From JAGXSE01 sp040757295 (GTDB lineage: Bacteria > Bacillota > PH28-bin88), in the NCBI GenBank assembly GCA_040757295.1, contig JBFLXH010000081.1, positions 1-7,836 of the forward strand: DNA of 7,836 bases, read 5' to 3'. The notes under the pieces are model-generated. The model searched no databases and was not told the origin of the DNA. It saw nothing but the letters and a program-made list of their open reading frames with translations. Position 1 is the stretch's first letter; every line of letters begins with the position of its first letter. Made by a program: the position numbers and the translations under genes. Positions 1 to 5,213 of this stretch are shown here, piece by piece.

Positions 1-34
1 AGTCCCTTTGACATAACGACAGGAAAACCGAGTG

Positions 35-46
35 GGTGTATACACC
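35..46. promoter_or_regulatory. Perfect 12-bp palindrome, possible operator
   Basis: The sequence GGTGTATACACC reads identically on both strands. It lies downstream of cggR on the minus strand, in the 120 bases between the cggR stop and the window edge, where the control region of a following gene could be. A symmetric TGTATACA core is the kind of site bound by dimeric GntR- or LacI-type repressors, but no regulator can be named. The rest of 1-120 is AT-rich; I see no gene, and no hairpin followed by a T-run that would end cggR transcription. A TTGACA at 8-13 on the plus strand has no convincing -10 partner. Confidence 0.3.
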
Positions 47-120
47 ATATATGTTGTTATATTACATTACTAAGCACTAATCGCTTCTGCTAGTAATTGG
101 TAAATGGTTTTTATGCAACG

Positions 121-1158
121 CTAGTGTTCCAGCATGTTAATTATGCCGCGGGCCGCCGCCTCATCAGTTACCAAGGCTTTCCGGTGACCGCTGGAGAGAA
201 CAGCTAAAATCGCTCTGGCTTTAGAGGCTCCGCCAGCCGCGGCAATCACCGTCTTTATCTGCGGCAAGTCTTCCAGCCCGATACCGATGCTGGGGGTAGT
301 GTGCACAATCAGGCCCTTTTTGTCAAAGTAGTATCCAAAGGCCTCACCTACCGCTCCTTTTGCCAGGATAGCCTGGGCTTCATTGGCTTCCAGGCCGCGC
401 CGGCCGATCATTTCCTCTGCCTGTCCGATGCCGTGGATCAGGATGTCGGCTCTTTTAAGCAAAGACACGACCTCCTTAATCCTGGGTTCGCCAGACAAAG
501 TAATCAGGGCTTCAAGCCCCGGATTATCAGGGGCATGAAGCAGCCGGTAGCTGCCCGTCAATTTGGCAGCCAACCGGGCTGCAATGGTATTGGCCTGCAG
601 TTCAACCTCTTCCCCCAAGCCTCCCCGGGCTGGGAGCACCAACAAGCCTTCCATTCCGGCAACCTTTGGCATGGCTTCCACAACCCTGGCCATAGTGGTT
701 CCACCAGTCACGGCGATAACCGTATGGGACCGCAGTTGGTTAATGAGTAACCGGCCTACAGCCTGACCCATATCACTTTTTACTCCTGGATCCTCGTCAC
801 TGTTTCCAGGCACCACGATTACCCGCTGAAGGCCTAGCCGCTCTTCCAGTTCGCGTTCCAGTAAAGTTAAGCCCTGGAGCTGGTGTATATAGGGTTGCAG
901 GTCATGCAGAAGCTTTTCTCCATGGGCAGAAATGCGGTAACCTTCAAGGCTCCCCTCCAAGAGGGCAAGAGCCTTAAGCAGTTCCAGCTCCGCCCTGATC
1001 CACCTTTCACCCAGGCCCATCCTGCTGGCCAGCAGGCGCCGACCAACCGGCTGGCAGGCCTTTACCGTTCGGAGAATATTATACCTGGTTTCCATTGTTT
1101 CTATCAGTTCAGGTACAATTTTAGCCTGCAGCCTGATTAGGTCCTCGTAGTTGGCCAA
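121..1158 (-). CDS. cggR: CggR, central glycolytic genes regulator (SorC/DeoR-type repressor)
   Basis: Transcriptional repressor of the lower glycolysis genes (gapA-pgk-tpiA-gpmI-eno in related Firmicutes), relieved by fructose-1,6-bisphosphate. The protein is 345 residues, close to the roughly 340 of B. subtilis CggR. Residues about 27-75 form the DNA-binding winged-helix region (VGRRLLASRMGLGERWIRAE). Residues about 110-345 are the sugar-binding domain, with TGGTT at 151-155, LPARGG at 175-180, HGIG at 242-245, GEAFGYYFD at 271-279 and AAAGGASKARAI at 307-318. The start is TTG at 1158-1156, with an AGGCGG-like ribosome binding site 8 bases upstream. The two-site operator overlapping that region argues for autoregulation. 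The glycolytic partners would lie left of the window. No frame damage is seen. A related SorC-family regulator is the only alternative, and the operator makes CggR more likely. Confidence 0.9.
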   Translation of the reverse strand: MANYEDLIRLQAKIVPELIETMETRYNILRTVKACQPVGRRLLASRMGLGERWIRAELELLKALALLEGSLEGYRISAHGEKLLHDLQPYIHQLQGLTLLERELEERLGLQRVIVVPGNSDEDPGVKSDMGQAVGRLLINQLRSHTVIAVTGGTTMARVVEAMPKVAGMEGLLVLPARGGLGEEVELQANTIAARLAAKLTGSYRLLHAPDNPGLEALITLSGEPRIKEVVSLLKRADILIHGIGQAEEMIGRRGLEANEAQAILAKGAVGEAFGYYFDKKGLIVHTTPSIGIGLEDLPQIKTVIAAAGGASKARAILAVLSSGHRKALVTDEAAARGIINMLEH

Positions 1159-1163
1159 AATGC

Positions 1164-1189
1164 GTCCCGCCTATCAAAAAAATGTCCCG
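1164..1189 (-). promoter_or_regulatory. CggR operator: two CGGGAC half-sites 20 bp apart
   Basis: On the minus strand CGGGAC occurs at 1189-1184 and again at 1169-1164, so the starts are exactly 20 bp apart. The known B. subtilis CggR operator is CGGGAC-N6-TGTC-N4-CGGGAC-N6-TGTC, which has the same 20-bp period. The TGTC parts are weaker here (TTGA and TGGC). The downstream copy overlaps the AGGCGG ribosome binding site and ends 5 bases before the TTG start of cggR. Binding here would therefore block both transcript passage and the translation start region of cggR. Confidence 0.75.
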
Positions 1190-1290
1190 TCTCAAATATA
1201 GAAAAATTATCCAAAACGGATTATCATAAAGCATATTCGCTTCTCAGTATGCAATTCCTGCTTAATTAGCATACGGCAAACAAAAAATAT

Positions 1291-1320
1291 TATGTATGGA
1301 TCGTGTCAAGGGATTGTCAA
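1291..1320 (-). promoter_or_regulatory. Candidate sigma-A promoter for cggR
   Basis: A perfect TTGACA (-35) lies at 1320-1315 on the minus strand. After 18 bases comes TACATA (-10) at 1296-1291. This would give a cggR leader of about 125 bases, AT-rich and without an obvious hairpin. A second TTGACA at 1309-1304 has no good -10 at normal spacing. The -35 falls inside the 38-bp tandem duplication, so the repeat may have supplied or altered the promoter. The call rests on consensus matching only. Confidence 0.3.
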
Positions 1321-1385
1321 GGGGACGGGGTTGTTGACAACACCTCCGGGATTGTCAAGGGGACGGGGTTGTTGACAACACCTCC
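1310..1385. repeat. Two perfect tandem copies of a 38-bp unit (REP-like)
   Basis: The unit at 1310-1347 is repeated base for base at 1348-1385. Each unit contains TTGTCAA, a spacer of GGGGACGGGGTTG, then TTGACAA, so it can fold as a 7-bp stem with a G-rich loop, and it places a TTGACA on both strands. Palindromic GTCAAGGGGACGG-type repeats are common as dispersed elements in clostridial genomes; that link is from memory and inference. The array ends 13 bases before the terminal inverted repeat of the adjacent insertion sequence. Confidence 0.85.
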
Positions 1386-1474
1386 CATCTAAGGTAACTT
1401 CAGAACTCTGGACATGGGATGACTCTATTGGTTAGCCAGCCCATTATGATGCTTCCAAGGCCTTGACATTGCTA

Positions 1475-2371
1475 ATGTCCGAAAATACCAGCACACCAAA
1501 GGTTAATGTAAATATTTATGGTGTGCGCGCTTATGAAGAAAACAGCCTGGAGGGGCTTATTCCCCAAAAAACCGGTCCTAAAGGGCCTACCACCCCCTGG
1601 AAGATTACTCCCCCCATCCGGGAATTGATCTGGGAACTGGCTGCCAAAGAACCGGGGCTGACCCAGAAAGAGATTGCCAAAAGGGTCGAAGAGGAGTTTC
1701 AGGTCAAAATCCACTGGACCGGCGTGGGCCGGGCATTATCGGTATACCGGCAGCAGCAAAGACAAACCGACCAGAACCCTTCCATGCGCCTATTGAAGAT
1801 GATACCATTACCCCGGCTGTTACGGAAGATGAGGCTAGTCCTGTTTTGCCCATGGAGGCCGAGGAGACTGAATTCCCGGTTACCCTAGTTAGCCCAAAAG
1901 GACGCGTCCGCAGATAAAGCCAGAAAAGTGGCCAGTAACCTGCAGGAACTGTTAAACCCCGAGCGGGTGTATAACCTGGCCCAGATGTTTTTGACCCTGG
2001 TCTATCTGATTGTATTCCGGTTTCCTTCGGTAGAAGCCTTCAAGTAAGCGGACCGGAAGGCCTTCGGGCCGTTGATCGGGGCTTTGAAGGCACCGGTAGT
2101 AAAGACCCTGCGGCGCTTTTTGGAGGGGGTTACCGCCCTGGAGACCTCGGGTGCTGTAGCCATGAGGCTGGCCAGGCAGTACCTGAAGCTGGACATTGTC
2201 CAACTAGGCGTCCTGTACCTGGATGGTCACTTTATCCCTTACTACGGTAAGTCCCACATTGCTAAAGGGTATTTCACCACCCGGCGCCTGGCCCTGAAAG
2301 GAAACCACCACTGCTTTGCCAATGACCGGAAAGGCAGGCCGATCTTTTTCCGCCTTATTTCTACCGAGTAG
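1475..2371 (+). pseudogene. Transposase remnant, multiple frameshifts and truncation
   Basis: The ATG at 1475 opens MSENTSTPKVNVNIYG. A helix-turn-helix-like region follows (ITPPIRELIWEL, then GLTQKEIAKRVEEEF, then GVGRALSVYRQQQ). Between about 1740 and 1780 the sensible reading moves to another frame, giving an acidic linker (PFHAPIEDDTITPAVTEDE). Between 1889 and 1914 it returns to the first frame (QKDASADKARKVASNLQELL, then VYNLAQMFLTLVYLIVFRFP). A TAA at 2045-2047 interrupts VEAFK/ADRKAF in frame. The last part holds LGVLYLDGHFIPYYGKSH, whose Asp is probably the first catalytic acidic residue of a DDE transposase, then GYFTTRRLALKGNHHCFAND, and stops at 2371. The remaining catalytic region is missing. 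I recognise a DDE transposase type seen in clostridia but cannot assign its IS family. Confidence 0.75.
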
Positions 2372-2409
2372 CTTCCAGGGGCTGAGCACCAATAACTATG
2401 CATTTTTCA

Positions 2410-2530
2410 GGTTCTTACGCAAAAACTGATATAATTACCTATTACAAAGGATCCATGTCAATGAAACACGCGAACTGTTGCATTCTTCAATGGAATATAA
2501 TGTCAAAATACCACTCGATGCGTAAGAACC
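2410..2530. mobile_element. 121-bp MITE-like element with 12-bp ends and 8-bp target duplication
   Basis: GGTTCTTACGCA at 2410-2421 and its exact reverse complement TGCGTAAGAACC at 2519-2530 form perfect terminal repeats. The flanks repeat ATTTTTCA at 2402-2409 and 2531-2538, an 8-bp direct duplication (9 bp if the shared C is counted). The interior is AT-rich and has no coding frame. The element must have been moved by a transposase encoded elsewhere. Ends beginning GGTTCTT with an 8-bp duplication resemble the ISL3 family; that assignment is inference. It sits inside the right part of the older insertion sequence, so it arrived later. Confidence 0.8.
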
Positions 2531-2630
2531 ATTTTTCACGAGTCATGTCCAGAGTTCTGAACATATGATGATCAAGATTTTTCCCGTACTGATGCTATTA
2601 GTTTTGGTAGCGATTGGATACGTCAAGCCA

Positions 2631-2888
2631 TCAAAAAGAGAATAGCAGATGAAGCCTGTAGGGGAAAAATTTGTTTTCCATGGTGCTAAAGGCGTTGTCC
2701 GGGTTTAGTTTATCTTCGTACGTACCAGGTAGTACTTCCTTTCCCATAACATAGTAGTGATTATCAAAGGTTAATGCCTTGCCAATTCTTTCTCTATCCA
2801 TGATCACAGGTAAGATCCTCGCTCCCTGTCTATTTACGTCGAGCGCGGGCCTTTGGTACAATATTGGTAACACCGGAAAATTAAGCAA
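2631..2888 (-). CDS. Hypothetical 85-residue frame, doubtful
   Basis: An open frame starts at TTG 2888-2886, preceded by GGAG 5 bases upstream, and ends next to the decayed insertion sequence. The product begins MLNFPVLPILYQRPALDVN and is mixed hydrophilic, with an aromatic-rich stretch (FDNHYYVMGKE) and no membrane span, signal peptide or motif I recognise. It could be a small gene, a fragment of a larger gene cut by the insertion, or chance. It is divergent from sigI and ends facing the mobile element. The remainder of 2562-2920 shows no other gene, apart from a 26-codon hydrophobic frame at 2565-2645 on the plus strand that I do not accept. Confidence 0.25.
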   Translation of the reverse strand: MLNFPVLPILYQRPALDVNRQGARILPVIMDRERIGKALTFDNHYYVMGKEVLPGTYEDKLNPDNAFSTMENKFFPYRLHLLFSF

Positions 2889-2920
2889 TTAAACTCCGGA
2901 ATGTTTATTGTGACCAAGGT

Positions 2921-2945
2921 CCCCAAAAACCTGTAGTTTCACGAA
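2921..2945 (+). promoter_or_regulatory. Candidate SigI-dependent promoter of sigI-rsgI
   Basis: CCCCAAAAA at 2921-2929 is followed by CGAA at 2942-2945, 21 bases between the first C and the CGAA. B. subtilis SigI promoters are described with a C-rich -35 (ACCCCC) and a CGAA -10, and clostridial SigI promoters with an A-tract in the -35 region. Initiation would fall near 2951, just before the ribosome binding site (GGGTGATC, 2958-2965), giving a very short leader. No good TTGACA/TATAAT pair was found here. The same arrangement recurs at 5147-5171 upstream of the third gene, which supports positive autoregulation. Confidence 0.5.
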
Positions 2946-2970
2946 TGAACTGTAGGCGGGTGATCACCTG

Positions 2971-3756
2971 GTGCAGGATCAACAGTTGCAAAACCTCCTG
3001 GAAAAGGCCAGGGCCGGAGATGAGAAGGTCCGGGATGATCTGCTCCAATCTCATCGGGCCTACATAGCAGAGGTCGCGGCTGCTTACTGCGGCCGCAGGC
3101 TTTACTGGCAAAACGACGACGAGTTGAGCGTCAGCCTGCTGGCCTTCAATGAGGCCATCGATACCTTCAACCCCTCTGCCGGCAAGGAGTTTCTCCATTA
3201 TGCCCGGCTGGTGATCAAAAACCGGCTGGTCGACTACTTCCGTAAAGAATCACGACACCGCCACCTCTCCCTAGAAGGGCTGCCCGGCGATGAGGAAGGT
3301 CTTCCGCACTGGGAAGCGGCCTCCGCGTGGAGACAGTACCACGAGGAAGAGCTGGCCCGCGAGCGGGCGGAAGAAATGCTCCGCTTCGACCAGGTTTTAC
3401 ATACCTTTGACCTTTCACTTTATCTTTTGGAACGGGCGTGTCCCAGGCACCGGGATACCCGGGAGATGCTGGTGCAAGCCGCCTGCGTGCTGGCCCGGGA
3501 ACAGGACATGCTGGCCTACGTGAAGCGTTACAAGCAGCTCCCTCTACAGGAGCTGTCCCAGGCCACCCGCCTCAGCCGGAAGGTATTAAAAAGGGGACGG
3601 GCTTACATCCTGGCGTTGACACTGATTCTCACCGTTCCTGAATTCACGCACCTGCGCTCCTTGTTCTCGCTACCACCGCCGGCTGCCTGTAGCGCCGGCC
3701 CAACGGACACGTCAATAACGCCGGCCGGCTCTTCCAGGGGAGGTGACCCTCGATGA
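2971..3756 (+). CDS. sigI: SigI-family RNA polymerase sigma factor
   Basis: Alternative sigma-70-type factor that directs RNA polymerase to SigI promoters; in relatives it is held inactive by the membrane protein RsgI and serves heat, envelope or polysaccharide responses. The protein is 261 residues (about 250 in B. subtilis). Residues about 10-95 form sigma region 2, with the family signature DDELSVSLLAFNEAIDTF at 49-66 and LVIKNRLVDYFRKE at 80-93. Residues about 175-222 match the SigI C-terminal DNA-binding domain (YVKRYKQLPLQELS, then LSRKVLKRGRAYILALTLIL). There is no ordinary region 4. The start is GTG: an in-frame TAG at 2953-2955 leaves little choice, and GGGTGATC lies 5 bases upstream. 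The last 35 residues are a Pro/Ser/Gly-rich tail, unlike the conserved part. The stop overlaps the rsgI start (ATGA). Confidence 0.93.
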   Translation: MQDQQLQNLLEKARAGDEKVRDDLLQSHRAYIAEVAAAYCGRRLYWQNDDELSVSLLAFNEAIDTFNPSAGKEFLHYARLVIKNRLVDYFRKESRHRHLSLEGLPGDEEGLPHWEAASAWRQYHEEELARERAEEMLRFDQVLHTFDLSLYLLERACPRHRDTREMLVQAACVLAREQDMLAYVKRYKQLPLQELSQATRLSRKVLKRGRAYILALTLILTVPEFTHLRSLFSLPPPAACSAGPTDTSITPAGSSRGGDPR

Positions 3757-5126
3757 CCAAGATAAAAGGGTTAGTGGTGAAGACGGAAGGCCGCCATATG
3801 TGGGTCGCCACCGAAGACCGGCAGTTCAGGCGGTATCCCCTTCCTGCCACAGGAGCTGCCATCGGCCAGGAGGTGTGGGTTGAACAGCCCGTACCCGCCG
3901 TTCCGTATTTCGCCTCCCGGGGTGCTCTGGTGGCGGGCCTGGTAGTAATGATATTCCTGGGGGCGTTCCTCTGGCAATTGGTCCCCGGCGGTACTCCTGT
4001 CGCCTACCTGGCCGTGGACATCAACCCGAGCCTGGAAATCGCCCTGGACGGTGCGGGCAGGGTGCTGGAAGTGGAACCCCTGAACCGGGAAGCCAAATTG
4101 CTGGTAAAGAACCTTTCTCCCCGGAAGAAGGACGTCTATACCTTCCTTGACCGGATAATCCAAAAGGCCGAATACTCCGGTTACCTTAAACCCGGACGGG
4201 ATAACCTGGTGCTGGTGACCATCATCCCCGCCAGGGACGGAGCACCCGTCCCGGTAAACGCTTTCGGGGTAAAAGAAGTCGTCCTGAAAAGCCTTGCTGC
4301 CCGGAACGTTCAAGGCCAGGTTGGCATTCAAAACGCCTCTTTGGAGGAACGCATCAGAGCCAGGGAGGCGGGGCTATCGGTAAACCACTACCTGCTCAGT
4401 ACCAGGGCAGCCGAAAAGGGAGTTCTGCCAGGCCCCACCGTAAAGGACAAGGCCGGCATCCAGGAGATCCTGAATCGTTTATCCGCCAGGGGCATTCCAC
4501 TGGAACAACTAGTGGTTGAATTCGGTGTCACCGCGGGACCCATCAGCAATCAGCCGCCCCCCAAGGAGACCCTGGTTAACCCCAGGACAGTGCCGCCCGG
4601 CAGTACTGAAAAAACCACCGGTAATCCGGAGCACCGGGATGCCAGGCCGGCAGAATTTCGTCCAGTGGATGAGGACGAGGAGCCAGGCGGGGAGGACGAC
4701 CGCCTACCGGAGGACGAGGAAGAAGCCGGCATTAAAGGCGAAGAAAAAGTTGATGAAGCGGATGAGGGTGAGGGTGAAGGTAATGAAGCTGGCGCGGATG
4801 ATACCCTCATAGAAGATGAAAAAGACGACACCAAACTTGAAGTGAACAGCCACGATCCTACTACTCGTTTACCCGCACCGGGTTCGGGCGATGAGCAAGA
4901 AAGCGGGCCATCTTCCGGTACCGGGGCAAGTAGCAAAGTGAACGATGATAAAGACGACGCCCGGGATCAGAGCATTGATCGTGATGAAGGGCAACCCGAT
5001 GATTCTTCTAAACAAGAATCGCGCGAGGCAGCAAAAGAAGATGCGGGCAGTGATAACGGTGGTGACGAAGACGCCGGTGCCGGCGACCAGGATAAGGATT
5101 CCGGCGATGATGACGAGAGAGATTAA
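3753..5126 (+). CDS. rsgI: RsgI-type transmembrane anti-sigma factor with acidic extracellular tail
   Basis: Membrane anti-sigma factor that binds SigI in the cytoplasm and releases it on an outside signal. The protein has 457 residues. Residues 1-50 are the RsgI N-terminal anti-sigma domain (MTKIKGLVVKTEGRHMWVAT). A single membrane span lies at about 57-77 (GALVAGLVVMIFLGAFLWQL). The outer RsgI domain runs from about 83 to 265 and opens with VAYLAVDINPSLEIALDG; Asn91-Pro92 corresponds to the Asn-Pro bond reported to self-cleave in related RsgI proteins. A Pro/Thr linker follows, about 266-300. Residues about 303-457 are Asp/Glu-rich and low in complexity, ending AGAGDQDKDSGDDDERD. Clostridial relatives often carry carbohydrate-binding modules there; this one has none that I can see. 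AGGGGAGGTGA at 3736-3746 is the ribosome binding site, and the ATG overlaps the sigI stop by 4 bases, indicating coupled translation. Confidence 0.9.
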   Translation: MTKIKGLVVKTEGRHMWVATEDRQFRRYPLPATGAAIGQEVWVEQPVPAVPYFASRGALVAGLVVMIFLGAFLWQLVPGGTPVAYLAVDINPSLEIALDGAGRVLEVEPLNREAKLLVKNLSPRKKDVYTFLDRIIQKAEYSGYLKPGRDNLVLVTIIPARDGAPVPVNAFGVKEVVLKSLAARNVQGQVGIQNASLEERIRAREAGLSVNHYLLSTRAAEKGVLPGPTVKDKAGIQEILNRLSARGIPLEQLVVEFGVTAGPISNQPPPKETLVNPRTVPPGSTEKTTGNPEHRDARPAEFRPVDEDEEPGGEDDRLPEDEEEAGIKGEEKVDEADEGEGEGNEAGADDTLIEDEKDDTKLEVNSHDPTTRLPAPGSGDEQESGPSSGTGASSKVNDDKDDARDQSIDRDEGQPDDSSKQESREAAKEDAGSDNGGDEDAGAGDQDKDSGDDDERD

Positions 5127-5171
5127 AAAATTTTTTTAACCTGGACCCCCAAATTTCTTTCCGCCCACGCA
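5124..5171 (+). promoter_or_regulatory. Candidate SigI promoter with A/T tract before the TPR/stalk gene
   Basis: ACCCCCAAA at 5145-5153 is followed by CGCA at 5168-5171. The spacing from CCCCAAA to CGCA is 21 bases, the same as CCCCAAA to CGAA upstream of sigI. Further matches at the same offsets include CACG before the -10 and AAC after it. Upstream, 5124-5139 is TAAAAAATTTTTTTAA, which could act as an UP element. It has no GC stem, so it is not a convincing terminator for rsgI. Start of transcription would be near 5178, ahead of the ribosome binding site at 5201-5208. The -10 differs by one base from CGAA, so activity may be weaker. Confidence 0.45.
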
Positions 5172-5213
5172 CTAACCAGTGAAAGCCAAAAACAGAAGAA
5201 AGGGGAGGTTCAG

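Larger units (their letters stand above)
1399..2561 (+). mobile_element. Decayed insertion sequence bounded by terminal inverted repeats
   Basis: TTCAGAACTCTGGACATG at 1399-1416 is matched perfectly in reverse complement at 2544-2561 (18 bp). Beyond it the match resumes as GACTC if a 5-bp GGGAT in the left end is skipped, giving inverted repeats of about 22 bp with one indel. The pair encloses a broken transposase gene and a later MITE insertion. Total length is 1163 bp, about 1033 bp without the MITE and its duplicated target. No flanking target duplication is visible (AAGGTAAC on the left, CATATGAT on the right). The element is an internally deleted, non-autonomous relic. Confidence 0.75.

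Noticed and set aside
1310..1385. CRISPR array
   Set aside because: The two units are directly abutting with no spacer between them, and no cas gene is near.
2565..2645. 26-codon hydrophobic peptide (MMIKIFPVLMLLVLVAIGYV, then KPSKRE)
   Set aside because: It looks like a membrane or signal segment, but it begins 4 bases after the insertion-sequence end, has no good ribosome binding site, and stops at once. It could be the cut N-terminus of a lost secreted protein, but nothing proves this.
4550..4936. Long Ser/Pro-rich open frame antisense to the acidic tail of rsgI
   Set aside because: It is the mirror of GAN-codon-rich acidic sequence, which rarely gives stops on the other strand. It has no ribosome binding site or recognisable domain. 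The same applies to frames opposite the acidic part of the TPR/stalk gene (5172-5607).
5079..5123. EF-hand or dockerin-like calcium loop in the RsgI tail (DQDKDSGDD)
   Set aside because: The spacing resembles DxDxD, but the required glycine and hydrophobic positions and the helix context are absent. The tract is generally acidic rather than a defined loop.
5124..5139. Terminator between rsgI and the TPR/stalk gene
   Set aside because: The palindrome is only A and T (TAAAAAATTTTTTTAA) with no GC stem, so it is better read as an A/T tract near a promoter.
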